Shown piece by piece: positions 34,551 through 46,198 of a stretch of 64,000 bases of DNA; position 1 is the first letter of the stretch, and each line of letters opens with the position of its first letter. The stretch covers positions 1-64,000 of the forward strand of contig BMJD01000017.1 of NCBI GenBank assembly GCA_014642895.1, read 5' to 3'. The translations under genes and the position numbers were made by a program. Origin of the DNA: Lentibacillus populi. GTDB lineage: Bacteria > Bacillota > Bacilli > Bacillales > Amphibacillaceae. The notes beneath the pieces were generated by a model. The model saw only the letters and a program-made list of their open reading frames with translations, was not told where the DNA came from and ran no database searches.

Positions 34551-34559
34551 TGGTAAGAT
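34551..34559 (+). promoter_or_regulatory. Extended -10 upstream of mraZ
   Basis: TGGTAAGAT lies 27 bp before the mraZ start, with no clear -35. Same style as the motif before rsmD, ylmD and lspA. Confidence 0.4.
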
Positions 34560-34585
34560 AAATACAAGAAGGTGGGGAGAACCAT

Positions 34586-35017
34586 ATGTTCATGGGTGAA
34601 TTTCAGCATAACATTGATGCGAAGGGAAGAATTATTGTCCCTGCTAAGTTTCGCGAAGAGCTTGGTGAAAGCTTTGTTGTGACTCGCGGACTTGATAAAT
34701 GTCTGTTTGCTTACCCAATGAATGAATGGAAATTACTTGAAGAGAAGCTGAAAAAACTCCCGCTTACCAAAAAAGATGCTAGAGCATTCACCCGTTTCTT
34801 CTTTTCAGGTGCGGTAGAATGCGAAATTGATAAACAGGGCAGAATAAATATCCCACAACCACTTAGAAACTACGCTGTATTAGAAAAGGAATGCGTAGTA
34901 ATCGGTGTATCCAACAGAATTGAATTTTGGGCAAGTGAAAATTGGGATGATTATTTCAATGACTCTGAAGAATCATTTGCCGAGATTGCCGAAAATTTAA
35001 TGGACTTTGATATTTAA
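34586..35017 (+). CDS. mraZ: MraZ, dcw-cluster regulator
   Basis: A 143-residue protein with two tandem AbrB-like (SpoVT/MraZ) domains, starting [20 protein letters not shown] and repeating the pattern at about 75-95 ([18 protein letters not shown]). MraZ binds direct repeats ahead of the dcw cluster and represses it. The ATG is preceded by GGTGGGGAG. First gene of the cluster; rsmH starts 71 bp later. Confidence 0.96.
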   Translation: MFMGEFQHNIDAKGRIIVPAKFREELGESFVVTRGLDKCLFAYPMNEWKLLEEKLKKLPLTKKDARAFTRFFFSGAVECEIDKQGRINIPQPLRNYAVLEKECVVIGVSNRIEFWASENWDDYFNDSEESFAEIAENLMDFDI

Positions 35018-35088
35018 AGAGGTAGAAAAGATCATGCGATTTCTTTCGACCAAACCTCTTAATTTTGCCCGAAACAGGTGAGACAAGC

Positions 35089-36069
35089 ATGTTTGATCAT
35101 TACAGTGTTTTAAAAGAAGAAGCAGTGAAAGGGTTAGCGATAAAGCCGGATGGTACATATGTTGATTGTACAGTTGGTGGTGGAGGGCATTCAGAGCGGA
35201 TTGCTTCCAGATTAACTGAAAACGGGTTGCTTGTAGCATTCGACCAGGATCTGGATGCGCTCGCAGCGGCAAAACAGAGGCTTTCTCCTTACCAGGGTAG
35301 AATAAGATTTGTGCACAGCAATTTTCGGAGCCTGAAACAAAAATTGCATGAGTTAGCAATACCTCATGTTGATGGTATTTTGTTCGATCTTGGGGTTTCA
35401 TCCCCGCAACTGGATCGGGGGGATCGGGGATTTAGCTATCAGCACGATGCCAAGCTTGATATGCGAATGAATCAGGAACAGGAATTAACAGCATTTACAG
35501 TTGTGAATACGTGGCCATATGAGAAATTAGTGAAGATATTTTTTACATATGGAGAAGAAAAATTTGCTAAACAAATAGCGAGAAAAATAGAGGCATACCG
35601 AAAGCTGGAGCAAATCGACACGACTCATCAATTGGTTGAGATTATCAAAGATGCGATTCCGGCTGCTGCCCGCAGGAAAGGCGGCCACCCTGCAAAACGG
35701 ATTTTTCAAGCATTAAGGATTGCTGTGAATGACGAATTGGCGGCATTTAATGACGCACTGCACCAGGCGGCAAGAGTAGTCGCTGTTAATGGACGGATTG
35801 CGGTAATTACCTTTCACTCCCTTGAAGACAGACTATGTAAACAAGCATTTAAAAAATGGAGTACAACAAAAGAGGTACCAAGAAATTTACCGGTCATTCC
35901 AAAAGATCATGAAGCACCATTTAAATTAATTACACGAAAACCGATAAATCCAAGTGATCAGGAGCTGGTAAGCAATCGCCGTTCACGATCAGCCAAACTG
36001 CGTATTGCAGAAAAAATATATCCATGGAATGAAGCATTTACTTATGAGGAAGGGTGGAAGAAATCATGA
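35089..36069 (+). CDS. rsmH: 16S rRNA m4C1402 methyltransferase RsmH (MraW)
   Basis: A 326-residue SAM-dependent methyltransferase acting on C1402 of 16S rRNA. Motifs: [25 protein letters not shown] and [16 protein letters not shown]. The frame starts upstream at TTG 35065, but AGGTGAGA is spaced for ATG 35089. Its stop overlaps the ftsL start (ATGA). Confidence 0.96.
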   Translation: MFDHYSVLKEEAVKGLAIKPDGTYVDCTVGGGGHSERIASRLTENGLLVAFDQDLDALAAAKQRLSPYQGRIRFVHSNFRSLKQKLHELAIPHVDGILFDLGVSSPQLDRGDRGFSYQHDAKLDMRMNQEQELTAFTVVNTWPYEKLVKIFFTYGEEKFAKQIARKIEAYRKLEQIDTTHQLVEIIKDAIPAAARRKGGHPAKRIFQALRIAVNDELAAFNDALHQAARVVAVNGRIAVITFHSLEDRLCKQAFKKWSTTKEVPRNLPVIPKDHEAPFKLITRKPINPSDQELVSNRRSRSAKLRIAEKIYPWNEAFTYEEGWKKS

Positions 36070-36434
36070 GTGCAAATCACGCTCACAAATGGGAACAGTC
36101 ATACCAAACGAATAAACCAAAAGAAAAACAAGTCAGGGTCGTACGTAAGACAAGCTGGATTACCAAAGGGGAAAAAATCTTATATTCCATCATTGGTGTT
36201 TGTTTAATTGCAGCAGGTATTTATATGGTTTCTTTTTCGTCCTCAACAGATAGCCTGAACAGAGATTTGCAGTCACTGGAGCGTACTGTAAAACAACAAG
36301 AGGTAGTGAATGAAGGGTATCGGTATGAAAAGAAAGAGTTATCCAGACCGGAACGCATTACCTCAATTGCTAAGAAACATGGGCTGAAAATTCAAGATGC
36401 AGAGGTAAAGCAGGCTAGTGCACTAAACAACTAA
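36066..36434 (+). CDS. ftsL: Cell-division protein FtsL
   Basis: A 122-residue bitopic protein: basic cytoplasmic N-terminus, one membrane helix (about 39-60) and an extracytoplasmic leucine-zipper-like coiled coil. FtsL joins DivIC and DivIB to link the Z-ring with septal PBP2B and FtsW. ATG overlaps the rsmH stop by four bases. Low conservation, so the call relies strongly on topology and position. Confidence 0.92.
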   Translation: MSANHAHKWEQSYQTNKPKEKQVRVVRKTSWITKGEKILYSIIGVCLIAAGIYMVSFSSSTDSLNRDLQSLERTVKQQEVVNEGYRYEKKELSRPERITSIAKKHGLKIQDAEVKQASALNN

Positions 36435-36449
36435 CAAGGTGGATATGGT

Positions 36450-38642
36450 ATGAAAAAGAATAAGACAACACACTTCATGTCCGGGATCCTCATTCTTGTA
36501 TTTGTGGCGATTTTCCTGATTTTAACTGGCCGATTTTTATATATTCAGGCAACAGGTGAAATTAATGGTGTCTCCCTGAATGATTGGGCAGAAAAGAAAA
36601 GAACGGCATCTTATCCCCTTCATGCAGACAGAGGAAAAATACTGGACAGTAATGGAATGACACTAGCATATGACCGGCCGACATTCCGTATTTATGCAAT
36701 AGTTGATAAAACATATACGAAAGATTCCAAGGAGCCCATGCATGTAGATGATCCGGAGAAAACTGCGGAAAAATTGGCTCCTTTATTAGATACGGATAAA
36801 GATTTCATTCTGCAAAAGTTAAGGGATGGAATAAAAAACGGTAAGTTTCAAGTTGAATTCGGGACAAACGGCAGGGAGTTATCACAACAAACAAAGGAAA
36901 AAATTGAGAAGCTGGATTTACCCGGAATCAAATTTGATAAAGAAGCGATCCGTTACTATCCAAATGGTATGTTTGCTTCGCAAATCATTGGGTTTGCCCG
37001 CAAAGATGATGGAAAAATAAGTGGAGTAACCGGCATTGAGAATCAAATGAACAAAGTCTTAAGTGGGAAGGCGGGTCATATTTCTTATCAGCGTGACAAA
37101 TATAGCAAAAAACTATTGGACCCGAAAGAAGTCATTGAAGAACCGCAAAATGGCAACAATGTTTATTTGACCATTGATCAAAAGATACAAACGTTACTAG
37201 AGGATGTTATGTCACAAGTGGATAAGAAATATAATCCAGAACGGATCACTGCCATTGTAATGAACCCGAAAACAGGTGAAATTATTGCCATGAGCAATCG
37301 GCCAAGCTATAACCCCAATAGCCCGAAAGATGTGGAAAATTGGTATAATGATGCTATTTCAACGCCGTTTGAACCAGGCTCAACAATGAAGATGTTTACG
37401 TGGGCAGCGGCAATTGAGGAGGGTGTTTATAATGGGGACGAATGGTTTGAATCCGGCAGTTATCGGATTAGTGACCGGAATAAGCCGATCCGCGACTGGA
37501 AACAAACGTGGGGTTCAATTACATTTGATGAAGGATTTCAGCGTTCATCAAACGTTGCGGCCATGAAACTGGTTTGGGAAAAAATTGGACCAGAAAAATT
37601 CCTGGACTATCTCAAAGCATTTGATTTTGATCAAAAAACAGGCATTGATTTACCTGAAGAGGTAACTGGAGAAATTTTGTATAATTGGCCAATAGAAAAA
37701 GTGACGACCTCATTTGGTCAGGGAACCACTTTGACACCTATTCAACAAATGAAAGCAGCCACGGCAATCGCAAATGACGGAAAAATGGTTAAACCATACA
37801 TTATTTCCAAAATAACCAACTCGGAAACAGGGAAAGTTATAAAGGAAAAATCACCAGAGGTTGTCGGACAGCCAATTTCCAAAGAAACTTCTGAGCATGT
37901 TATGGATCTGCTTGAAACGGTTGTGAAAGGTGAACATGGGACTGGAAAATATTATGATTTGGAAGATTACTCCGTTGCTGGCAAAACAGGTACTGCACAA
38001 ATACCGAATTCCAAAAATGGCGGATATTTAACCGGAGCGGAAAACTATATTTTTTCATTTTTGGGTATGGCACCAAAAGATGATCCGGAATTAATGATGT
38101 ATGTCTCTGTCAAACAACCGGATTTAGACGATGAAAGCCATGAATCTGGCTCTGTGCCAGTGTCATTTATTTTTAACAATGTCATGAAAAACAGTTTACG
38201 CTATTTAAATATTGAGCCTGATAAGGACGCAAACAAACCGGTTGATACCATTAAGGTTCCAGATTTAATCGATGAAAATACGGAATCGGTCAAACAAAAG
38301 TTAACTGATTCTGGATTACATGTAACGACGATCGGATCTGGTAACAAAGTGGTAGATGCAAGTGTAGCAGCAGGTGATAAGCTATTACCGAACGATCGCA
38401 TTCTATTGGTGACCAACAAACCTGTAATGCCAAATATTAAAGGCTGGTCAATGCGTGATGTTTTACAGCTGGCTGATTTACTGCATTTAAAAATTGAAAC
38501 GATGGGTAATGGTTATGTCGTCAGTCAAAGTATTAAGGAAGGTGCAAAGGTAAAAGAGAATGACTATCTAGGTGTTGAACTGGAAGTACCAGTAAATAAA
38601 AAGGAAAAAGATAAAAAAGCGGAAAATGACAGCGAGACTTAA
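36450..38642 (+). CDS. pbpB: Penicillin-binding protein 2B
   Basis: A 730-residue class B PBP, the septal transpeptidase. N-terminal anchor (about 10-32), dimerisation domain, transpeptidase domain with STMK, SSN (RSSNVAAMK) and KTGTA motifs, and two C-terminal PASTA domains (about 600-715). It partners FtsW at the septum. Gap to ftsL 15 bp. spoVD next to it is the sporulation paralogue. Confidence 0.97.
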   Translation: MKKNKTTHFMSGILILVFVAIFLILTGRFLYIQATGEINGVSLNDWAEKKRTASYPLHADRGKILDSNGMTLAYDRPTFRIYAIVDKTYTKDSKEPMHVDDPEKTAEKLAPLLDTDKDFILQKLRDGIKNGKFQVEFGTNGRELSQQTKEKIEKLDLPGIKFDKEAIRYYPNGMFASQIIGFARKDDGKISGVTGIENQMNKVLSGKAGHISYQRDKYSKKLLDPKEVIEEPQNGNNVYLTIDQKIQTLLEDVMSQVDKKYNPERITAIVMNPKTGEIIAMSNRPSYNPNSPKDVENWYNDAISTPFEPGSTMKMFTWAAAIEEGVYNGDEWFESGSYRISDRNKPIRDWKQTWGSITFDEGFQRSSNVAAMKLVWEKIGPEKFLDYLKAFDFDQKTGIDLPEEVTGEILYNWPIEKVTTSFGQGTTLTPIQQMKAATAIANDGKMVKPYIISKITNSETGKVIKEKSPEVVGQPISKETSEHVMDLLETVVKGEHGTGKYYDLEDYSVAGKTGTAQIPNSKNGGYLTGAENYIFSFLGMAPKDDPELMMYVSVKQPDLDDESHESGSVPVSFIFNNVMKNSLRYLNIEPDKDANKPVDTIKVPDLIDENTESVKQKLTDSGLHVTTIGSGNKVVDASVAAGDKLLPNDRILLVTNKPVMPNIKGWSMRDVLQLADLLHLKIETMGNGYVVSQSIKEGAKVKENDYLGVELEVPVNKKEKDKKAENDSET

Positions 38643-38849
38643 GTGTCTCATTGAGCAGTTTGTGACCAAGGCTGGGCTTGCCCTGCCTTGGACTTGTAAC
38701 AAACGCCATTAACAGAAAGCGTGTTCTTGTATGTCATGTCCAGCTCCATTACGCAGAGACTTCCGCTTTTATGCTTATAAACAGTGTTCTATTCATATTT
38801 CTTCATTCATATAGTGGATACAAGCCTGCCTATGAAAAGGGGATGGAAG
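38643..38849. other. pbpB-spoVD spacer with repeat debris
   Basis: Contains a hairpin CCAAGGC/GCCTTGG (38667-38692) that could end the pbpB transcript without a T-run. It also has short family B-like pieces (GTCCAGCTCCATTACGC, ACTTCCGCTTTTATGC). TCATATT at 38793 fits a sigma-E -35 but no properly spaced -10 follows. Confidence 0.35.
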
Positions 38850-40793
38850 ATGAAACGTGTATCTGCTGTAACGGTAAGAAAACGAATAGTCACTGTTTTT
38901 CTTTGTGGATTATTAGTACTAGCTGTCATTGTTTTTCGACTAGGATATGTGCAATTTATTATCGGCGACAAGTTGATGGCGAAGGCGAATAATTCGTGGA
39001 CAAGGAACATTGCATTTCAACCGGAGCGAGGCAATATTTTAGATGTTAATGGGGAGATTTTGGCTGAGAATGTCTCTGCTCCCTCTGTCATCATTGTTCC
39101 CCGACAAGTAAAAGAGCCGCAAAAAACTGCGGAGAAATTGGCATCTGTTTTGGACATATCCGTCGATAAGGCTTACGACTATGTCACGCAAGTAAGATCA
39201 CAGGTAAATATCAATCCCGAGGGAAGAAAGATTACAAAGGAACAGGAAAAAGCATTACGAACGCTTGATTTGGAAGGCGTTTATCTGGCAAAGGATTCCA
39301 AACGCAATTATCCGTTTGGAGATGATTTGTCACATGTGCTTGGTTTTGCCGGAATCGATAACCAAGGATTAATGGGATTGGAGCTCTATTATGATGATAA
39401 GCTCAGTGGTGAGGAAGGGAGCCTATCCTTTTATTCGGATGCCAAAGGAAAGAAACTAACAGAGATGGCAGACGTATACAAACCCCCTGTCGATGGACTG
39501 GATTTGAAAACGACTATCAATTCCAAAGTGCAAACGATTATGGAGCGTGAACTGGATTTGGCAGTAGAAAAATACAATCCGGATGGGGCACTGGCGATAG
39601 CTGTTAATCCCAAAACAGGCGGTGTACTTGGGATGACATCCAGACCGAACTTTAATCCGGAAAATTATCAGGAAGTTGATTCGGAAATATTTGATCGGAA
39701 TTTACCGATTTGGAAAACTTACGAACCTGGATCAACCTTTAAAATTATTACATTGGCAGCCGCTCTTGAGGAAGGACAAGTAGACCTGATGAACGACACA
39801 TTCGATGATGATGGCTCCATTTCTGTCGATGGAACAGAGCTGCATTGCTGGAAAAGCGGCGGCCATGGTCACCAAACCTATTTAGAAGTTGTGCAAAATT
39901 CTTGTAACCCTGGTTTTGTTAGCTTGGGGATGGATTTAGGAAAGGAAAAATTGTTCTCGTATATTAGAAATTTCGGATTTGGGAAGAAAACGGGGATTGA
40001 TTTACAAGGAGAAGGAACCGGGATTCTGTTTAAACAGGAAAACATCGGACCTGTTGAGCTTGCTACAACATCATTTGGACAAGGGGTGTCTGTTACCCCG
40101 ATTCAGCAGGTAATGGCGGTAGCCGCTGCAGTAAATGGCGGATATTTATATGAACCACATATTGCTAAAGAGTGGATTGATCCGCAAACAAAAGAGACAG
40201 TTGAGACAGTTGAGACTGTGACAAAAGATAGAGTTATTTCCGGAGAGACTTCTAAAGAGGTGCGACGTGCGTTAGAAAGTGTTGTTGCTAATGGTTCAGG
40301 CAGGCCAGCATATGTAGATGGGTACCGAGTTGGGGGAAAGACCGGGACTGCCCAGAAAGTAGGACCTGATGGCGGATATATGCAAAATAACTATATCGTT
40401 TCTTTTATTGGGTTTGCTCCTGCTGACGATCCGGAAATTGTAGTCTATGTCGCAATTGATAATCCGAAAGGCACCGTCCAATTTGGGGGCGTGGTAGCTG
40501 CGCCGATTGTCGGAACAATTATCGGAGATAGTTTAAGGACACTTGGTGTGGAACCTAGAGAAGGCGGTCTGGATAAAGAATACCTTTGGCCGGAGCAGCC
40601 AAAAATCGAGGTACCTGATCTAGTCGGGTTAAAGAAAAAAGAATTAACCGAATACATGACAAACCTGTCGATTGAAACAAGTGGATCAGGTGATTATATT
40701 ATCGATCAAGCACCGGATCCCGGGACAAAAGTTGAACAAGGCTCAAAAATCAGAATATATTTTTCTGATAAAAAAGATCGTGAATCCGAATAA
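38850..40793 (+). CDS. spoVD: Stage V sporulation protein D (PBP)
   Basis: A 647-residue class B PBP that makes the spore cortex with SpoVE; mother-cell specific in B. subtilis. Motifs: STFK, SCN (QNSCNPGF) and KTGTAQK; one C-terminal PASTA domain (about 585-642), against two in PbpB. N-terminal anchor at about 10-32. ATG 38850 follows GGGGATGGAAG; the open frame extends 22 codons upstream without a comparable site. Confidence 0.96.
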   Translation: MKRVSAVTVRKRIVTVFLCGLLVLAVIVFRLGYVQFIIGDKLMAKANNSWTRNIAFQPERGNILDVNGEILAENVSAPSVIIVPRQVKEPQKTAEKLASVLDISVDKAYDYVTQVRSQVNINPEGRKITKEQEKALRTLDLEGVYLAKDSKRNYPFGDDLSHVLGFAGIDNQGLMGLELYYDDKLSGEEGSLSFYSDAKGKKLTEMADVYKPPVDGLDLKTTINSKVQTIMERELDLAVEKYNPDGALAIAVNPKTGGVLGMTSRPNFNPENYQEVDSEIFDRNLPIWKTYEPGSTFKIITLAAALEEGQVDLMNDTFDDDGSISVDGTELHCWKSGGHGHQTYLEVVQNSCNPGFVSLGMDLGKEKLFSYIRNFGFGKKTGIDLQGEGTGILFKQENIGPVELATTSFGQGVSVTPIQQVMAVAAAVNGGYLYEPHIAKEWIDPQTKETVETVETVTKDRVISGETSKEVRRALESVVANGSGRPAYVDGYRVGGKTGTAQKVGPDGGYMQNNYIVSFIGFAPADDPEIVVYVAIDNPKGTVQFGGVVAAPIVGTIIGDSLRTLGVEPREGGLDKEYLWPEQPKIEVPDLVGLKKKELTEYMTNLSIETSGSGDYIIDQAPDPGTKVEQGSKIRIYFSDKKDRESE

Positions 40794-40825
40794 ATTTTGC
40801 TATAATGATAACAAAAGCCCACTAG

Positions 40826-40884
40826 CTCCTGGGCGCTGGAGCTAGACGAACAAAAGCTAAAGCGCCCGGGCAGGAGCGATGTCC
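40826..40884. repeat. Short family B-like inverted repeat
   Basis: CTAGCTCCTGGGCGCTGGAG, then AGCGCCCGGGCAGGAGCG: the two ends of family B with the interior missing. It forms a GC-rich hairpin between spoVD and murE. Confidence 0.5.
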
Positions 40885-40904
40885 GTTTGACCAGTTGATT
40901 AATA

Positions 40905-40928
40905 AAAGAGGGTGGCTCCACCCTCTTA
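40905..40928 (+). terminator. Weak hairpin before murE
   Basis: AAGAGGGTGG and CCACCCTCTT form a 10-bp stem with a 2-nt loop but no T-run. It may be an attenuator or terminator-like element ahead of murE. Confidence 0.4.
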
Positions 40929-40987
40929 AAAATGCACATAGAGCAGAATACATATGTAGGTTATATTTCAATCAGTTAGGATGTTTT

Positions 40988-42460
40988 ATGATGAAATTAA
41001 AAGAAATTCTTTCCGTCTTACCTTTTTATCATGCAGTTGATTCAATCGAAACCATCGATATCAATACAATCAAAATGGATTCTCGTGAAGTGGAAGCTGG
41101 GGATCTCTTTGTCTGTATAAAGGGTTACACGGTTGATGGGCATGACTTTGTTAAACAAGCCGCAAGCAATGGTGCAGCAGCCATCTTAGCGGAAAAAGAG
41201 CTGGAAACGGCAGTGCCAACTGTTACCGTTGCAAATACTTCCAGAGCACTGGCAATGCTTGCTGCGAAATTCTATGATTATCCAACAACAAAGTTTCCGC
41301 TTGTTGGGATCACCGGAACGAATGGCAAAACAACTGTAACCTATTTGCTCGAATCGATATTTAACCAGATTAACCGGAAAACCGGTGTGATTGGTACTAT
41401 TCAAATGAAAATTGGTGAAGTAGTTTATCCGGTAAAAAATACGACGCCAGACGCATTATTTTTACAAAAAAAGTTCAATCAAATGGCTGAGCAAAATGTG
41501 GAAGCGGCAATTATGGAGGTATCCTCTCACGCATTGGACCAAGGGCGCGTATATGGTTGTGATTTTGATGTTGCGGTGTTCACCAATTTATCGCAGGATC
41601 ATTTGGATTATCATAAAGATATGGATGATTATTTACGGGCGAAAAGTCTTTTGTTTGCCCAATTAGGAAATACCTATAATGAAGGACGTAAAAAATTCGC
41701 TGTTATTAATGAAGATGATCAAGCAAGCGAACTGCTAAAACGCAGTACTGCTCAGCACGTTATGACGTACGGATGCAAAAACAGAGCGCAAGTAATGGCA
41801 GCTAATATTCAGCTGGAGGCAACTGGTACTAAATTCACGTTAAAAACGCCAACTGGTGAGGCTGAAATAAATAGTAAACTTATTGGAATGTTCAATGTTT
41901 ATAATATGCTGGCGGCAAGTGCTGCTGCAATAGCTGTTCATATCCCGTTAGTAAGCATCAAATCTGCTTTTGAAAATATAACTGGTGTTAGCGGGCGTTT
42001 TGAACCGGTAATTGCTGGCCAGTCATTTGCGACACTTGTCGACTATGCGCATACACCGGATTCCCTCGAGAATGTATTACAAACAATTAAAGGCTTTGCA
42101 AAAGGAAAGATTTATGTTGTTGTCGGTTGTGGCGGGGATCGTGATAAAACCAAACGTCCATTGATGGCAGCCATTGCCTTGAAATATGCTGATCGGGCAA
42201 TTTTTACATCTGACAATCCAAGAACAGAGGACCCTGAAGCCATTCTGCACGATATGACAGAAGGTGTGGAAGCAGATCATTATGATGTTATCGTGAACCG
42301 AAAAGATGCAATCACATACGCTATTAAGCATGCAAAAGATAATGATATAATATTGATTGCCGGAAAAGGGCATGAAACATACCAGCAAATTGGGGAAGTG
42401 AAATACGATTTCGATGACCGGCAAGTAGCGAAAGAAGCAATTCAAGCTAAGGAGAATTAA
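40988..42460 (+). CDS. murE: UDP-MurNAc-tripeptide synthetase MurE (meso-DAP type)
   Basis: A 490-residue Mur ligase adding the third stem-peptide residue to UDP-MurNAc-L-Ala-D-Glu. The ATP loop is GITGTNGKTT and the central block GRFEPVIAG. The C-terminal DNPR motif (TSDNPRTEDPEAI) indicates meso-diaminopimelate as substrate. The frame opens 31 codons earlier but AGGA precedes the tandem ATG ATG at 40988/40991. murF follows after 5 bp. Confidence 0.96.
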   Translation: MMKLKEILSVLPFYHAVDSIETIDINTIKMDSREVEAGDLFVCIKGYTVDGHDFVKQAASNGAAAILAEKELETAVPTVTVANTSRALAMLAAKFYDYPTTKFPLVGITGTNGKTTVTYLLESIFNQINRKTGVIGTIQMKIGEVVYPVKNTTPDALFLQKKFNQMAEQNVEAAIMEVSSHALDQGRVYGCDFDVAVFTNLSQDHLDYHKDMDDYLRAKSLLFAQLGNTYNEGRKKFAVINEDDQASELLKRSTAQHVMTYGCKNRAQVMAANIQLEATGTKFTLKTPTGEAEINSKLIGMFNVYNMLAASAAAIAVHIPLVSIKSAFENITGVSGRFEPVIAGQSFATLVDYAHTPDSLENVLQTIKGFAKGKIYVVVGCGGDRDKTKRPLMAAIALKYADRAIFTSDNPRTEDPEAILHDMTEGVEADHYDVIVNRKDAITYAIKHAKDNDIILIAGKGHETYQQIGEVKYDFDDRQVAKEAIQAKEN

Positions 42461-42465
42461 TTGAT

Positions 42466-43830
42466 ATGTTATTTACGACAAAGTGGCTTACTACTTTCTT
42501 AACTGATTATCAAGGAGCAGCACAAGATGCAATTGCAGTCGATGCTGTGACAACGGATAGCAGGCAGGAAGTAAAAAAAGCGTTATTTATTCCACTTGAA
42601 GGGGAAAAATTTGACGGGCATGATTATGTTAAACAAGCCTTTGATAATGGTGCTGTAGCGGTTATATGGAATAAACAGCGTCCATTGCCGCGGTTTTTAC
42701 CAACGGACTTTCCAGTATTTTTTGTTGAAGATACCTTAACCGCATTGCAGACACTTGCGGAAAACTACCGGGACAAAATTGACCCGACAGTAATTGCGAT
42801 TACGGGCTCAAATGGCAAGACAACGACAAAGGATATCGTTGCAGCGGTGATGAAATCAAGCTATCGGACACATTATACAAACGGCAATTTTAATAATCAT
42901 ATTGGTGTGCCATTAACGATTCTTTCCATGCCAATTGAAACGGAAGTACTTGTACTTGAAATGGGTATGAATCATTTTGGTGAAATAGAACAACTTTCCA
43001 TACTTTCCAAACCGGATTTTGCCATCATTACGAATATTGGGGAATCTCATATCGAATACCTCGGTTCACGGGAGGGGATAGCAAAGGCAAAGCTTGAAAT
43101 TACCCAAGGCTTGAAACAAAACGGTCTCCTCTTAATTGACGGGGATGAACCATTAATAGAGTCGATGCATAAACGCGATAATGTTATTACATGCGGGTTT
43201 GAAAACAGTAATGATGTCATCATTGAGTCTGTTCGTACAAATCATAATGAAACAGTTTTTAACCTGTCTGACGGACATGTATATCACATTCCCCTGCTCG
43301 GTAAGCACCATGCCAAAAATGCAGCATACGCTGTTGCTCTTGGCTCGCGTTTAGGAATTGATAAGGACGTAATCAAGCAGGCATTACAGACATTAACGTT
43401 AACTTCCATGCGATTCGAGATAATGACAGGTACGAATGACGTATCTGTGATAAATGATGCGTATAATGCATCCCCAACATCCATGAAAGCGGCGATTGAA
43501 GTTGTTAAGCAAATGACCGGATTTACAGATAAAGTGCTTGTGCTTGGAGATATGTTTGAACTGGGCGATTACGCAAACGAGCTACACCGGTCTGTTGCAG
43601 CGGTGATCGATGATTCGATAACAGTTTTATTTACACTGGGCGAACATGCTGAGGAAATAACGAAAGCAGTGGAACAGCATCACCCTAATATTACCTGCAA
43701 CCATTTTACATCACAAGAGGCGCTGACAGACGCCCTTGGTCCATATTTGAAAAAGGATGCACTCTTGTTGTTTAAAGCATCACGAGGAATGCAGTTTGAG
43801 TCATTTGTCAACGCAATTATACATCCATAA
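42466..43830 (+). CDS. murF: UDP-MurNAc-pentapeptide synthetase MurF
   Basis: A 454-residue Mur ligase adding D-Ala-D-Ala to complete the stem peptide. ATP loop [12 protein letters not shown]; substrate blocks [12 protein letters not shown] and [11 protein letters not shown]. In B. subtilis murF lies elsewhere, so its inclusion here gives a more complete precursor pathway. mraY follows. Confidence 0.96.
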   Translation: MLFTTKWLTTFLTDYQGAAQDAIAVDAVTTDSRQEVKKALFIPLEGEKFDGHDYVKQAFDNGAVAVIWNKQRPLPRFLPTDFPVFFVEDTLTALQTLAENYRDKIDPTVIAITGSNGKTTTKDIVAAVMKSSYRTHYTNGNFNNHIGVPLTILSMPIETEVLVLEMGMNHFGEIEQLSILSKPDFAIITNIGESHIEYLGSREGIAKAKLEITQGLKQNGLLLIDGDEPLIESMHKRDNVITCGFENSNDVIIESVRTNHNETVFNLSDGHVYHIPLLGKHHAKNAAYAVALGSRLGIDKDVIKQALQTLTLTSMRFEIMTGTNDVSVINDAYNASPTSMKAAIEVVKQMTGFTDKVLVLGDMFELGDYANELHRSVAAVIDDSITVLFTLGEHAEEITKAVEQHHPNITCNHFTSQEALTDALGPYLKKDALLLFKASRGMQFESFVNAIIHP

Positions 43831-43868
43831 ACCAATGGACGGTTCGTACGAGGAGGCTGGAAGCACCA

Positions 43869-44855
43869 GTGAATATTTTAGTATTAATTGTAACCATTTT
43901 AATAGCATTTCTAATTACCGTCCTTTTATCACCTTTATTTATTCCATTTTTACGCAGATTAAAGTTTGGACAAAGCATTCGTGAAGAAGGACCGAAATCC
44001 CATTTAAAGAAAACCGGCACACCAACAATGGGCGGTATTATGATTGTTATCAGTGCTATCGTAACATCATTGATTATTGTTAAAAAGATCAGTCCTGAAG
44101 GTATTGGCTATGAGCTCTGGTTATTAATTTTTGTAATTGCCGGATATGGTCTGTTAGGGTTTTTGGATGATTTTATTAAAGTTGTAATGAAGCGTAATTT
44201 AGGCTTGACGTCTAAACAGAAAATGCTTGGCCAGATCATTATTGCTCTAATTTTTTATTTTATATTGGATGCGCATGATTTTCCGACATATATTCAGATT
44301 CCCGGAACTTCCGTGCAATGGGAGCTTGGCTGGGGATATGCACTCTTAATTATCTTTATGCTCGTGGGTTCATCGAATGCCGTGAATTTAACCGATGGGC
44401 TTGATGGTTTATTGGCGGGAACGGCTGCAATTGCCTTTGGTGCGTTTGGTATATTGGCATGGTATGGTTTCTCTCATTATGAAGTAATCATCTTCGCTTT
44501 AGCGGTTGTTGGTGCATTACTCGGTTTTCTTGTTTTTAATGCACACCCGGCTAAAGTGTTTATGGGGGACACGGGATCATTAGCGTTGGGTGGAGCCATT
44601 GCAGCCATTGCCATTTTAACAAAACTGGAAATTATTTTAGTCGTTATCGGCGGTGTCTTTGTTATTGAAACATTGTCCGTCATCATTCAGGTTATTTCGT
44701 TTAAAACAACAGGGAAAAGGGTATTTAAAATGAGCCCATTACACCACCACTATGAACTATTAGGATGGTCAGAGTGGCGGGTTGTCACAACATTCTGGTT
44801 AGTGGGACTTGTTTTTAGTGTACTTGGCATATATATTGAGGTGGGCTTGACTTGA
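43869..44855 (+). CDS. mraY: Phospho-MurNAc-pentapeptide translocase MraY
   Basis: A 328-residue membrane enzyme with about ten helices that makes lipid I. Signatures: [31 protein letters not shown] and [17 protein letters not shown] start, with GGAAG six bases upstream and GAGGAGG further back. Its TGA overlaps the TTG start of murD. Confidence 0.96.
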   Translation: MNILVLIVTILIAFLITVLLSPLFIPFLRRLKFGQSIREEGPKSHLKKTGTPTMGGIMIVISAIVTSLIIVKKISPEGIGYELWLLIFVIAGYGLLGFLDDFIKVVMKRNLGLTSKQKMLGQIIIALIFYFILDAHDFPTYIQIPGTSVQWELGWGYALLIIFMLVGSSNAVNLTDGLDGLLAGTAAIAFGAFGILAWYGFSHYEVIIFALAVVGALLGFLVFNAHPAKVFMGDTGSLALGGAIAAIAILTKLEIILVVIGGVFVIETLSVIIQVISFKTTGKRVFKMSPLHHHYELLGWSEWRVVTTFWLVGLVFSVLGIYIEVGLT

Positions 44856-46198
44856 ATAAATTAACAGATTTTCCATATTCGCATGTCCTTGTTTTAGGAT
44901 TGGCGAAAAGCGGTACCGCAGCAGCTAAATTATTACTGGACAGTCATATCCATGTGCGTGTAAACGACGTGAAAGTATCGGCGGACGAGAAACTTGTGAA
45001 AGAATTAACTCAGGTGGGTGCAGAGGTTGTTACAGGCTCCCACCCTCTTTCTGTTTTGGAAGGAATTGAAATAATTGTGAAAAATCCGGGAATTCCGTAT
45101 GATAATCCAATTGTTCAGGAAGCACAAAACAGAAGGATTCCAGTTATTACCGAGATTGAGCTTGCCGGAAAAATGGTGGAAGGCTCGATCATCGGCATAA
45201 CAGGATCAAATGGTAAAACAACTACGACAATGCTTACGGCACAAATGCTTGCAGCAAGCAAACAAGCCGTTCAGCTTGCCGGGAATATCGGAACTGTCGC
45301 GACTGATGTTGCACGCACTCTTAAAGCAGAGGAAAAAATGGTTCTGGAGCTATCCTCCTTTCAATTAATGGGTATCCAAACATTCAAACCCAAAATTGCC
45401 GTGCTGCTGAATATCTTTGAGGCACACTTAGATTATCATGGCACGTTTGAAAATTACAAAGAGGCAAAATGCAATATTTTTAAAAATCAAAGCAGCGATG
45501 ATTATCTTGTCTATAATGCGGAACATGAAATCGTTGCAGAGGCTGTACGGGATGCAAAATCAACAAAGGTTCCATTTTCGGTGAAAAGAAAATTGGAAAA
45601 CGGTGCCTGGGCGGATACGAGTTGTATCTATTTTAAAAATGAAAAAATAATCGATAAACGTGAAATCACCCTTGTCGGGGAGCATAATCTGGAAAATATA
45701 TTAGCTGCGGTCAGTGCTGCGAAGCTAAGTGGTGCCACAAACGATGGGATCCGGGAAGTATTGACGACCTTCAGCAGTGTAAAGCATCGATTGCAATACG
45801 TTGATACAATTAATAAGCGGGTTTTCTATAACGATTCAAAGGCAACGAATATTTTAGCAACCCAGAAAGCTTTGTTATCCTTTAACAAACCAACTATTTT
45901 ACTGGCCGGTGGCTTGGATCGGGGAAATGGATTTCACGACTTGCTTCCTTACCTTATTAATGTCAAGACAATGGTGCTGTTTGGCCAGACCAAAGAAAAA
46001 TTAAAAAATCTCGCTGATGAAGCTGGAATACACTCCATACTTGTAAAGGATGTAACAGAAGCAGTTCAAAGAGCGTATGAAGTATCCAATACGAATGATG
46101 TTATATTACTTTCCCCAGCATGTGCCAGCTGGGATCAATATCGAACTTTTGAAGAAAGAGGTGACATGTTTGTGCAAGCTGTGCATACATTAATGTAG
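44852..46198 (+). CDS. murD: UDP-MurNAc-L-Ala:D-Glu ligase MurD
   Basis: A 448-residue Mur ligase. ATP loop [14 protein letters not shown]-terminal [14 protein letters not shown] nucleotide-fold; C-terminal [17 protein letters not shown] is diagnostic. TTG start overlapping the mraY stop by four bases, with GAGGTG eight bases upstream, so translation is likely coupled. Confidence 0.95.
   Translation: MNKLTDFPYSHVLVLGLAKSGTAAAKLLLDSHIHVRVNDVKVSADEKLVKELTQVGAEVVTGSHPLSVLEGIEIIVKNPGIPYDNPIVQEAQNRRIPVITEIELAGKMVEGSIIGITGSNGKTTTTMLTAQMLAASKQAVQLAGNIGTVATDVARTLKAEEKMVLELSSFQLMGIQTFKPKIAVLLNIFEAHLDYHGTFENYKEAKCNIFKNQSSDDYLVYNAEHEIVAEAVRDAKSTKVPFSVKRKLENGAWADTSCIYFKNEKIIDKREITLVGEHNLENILAAVSAAKLSGATNDGIREVLTTFSSVKHRLQYVDTINKRVFYNDSKATNILATQKALLSFNKPTILLAGGLDRGNGFHDLLPYLINVKTMVLFGQTKEKLKNLADEAGIHSILVKDVTEAVQRAYEVSNTNDVILLSPACASWDQYRTFEERGDMFVQAVHTLM

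Noticed and set aside
38793-38824. Sigma-E promoter for spoVD
   Set aside because: TCATATT fits a -35, but the only -10-like sequences are spaced 8 or 17 bp, outside the usual range.
38784-38849. Longer N-terminus for SpoVD
   Set aside because: No ribosome-binding site for the upstream start; the ATG at 38850 has one and gives the usual family length.
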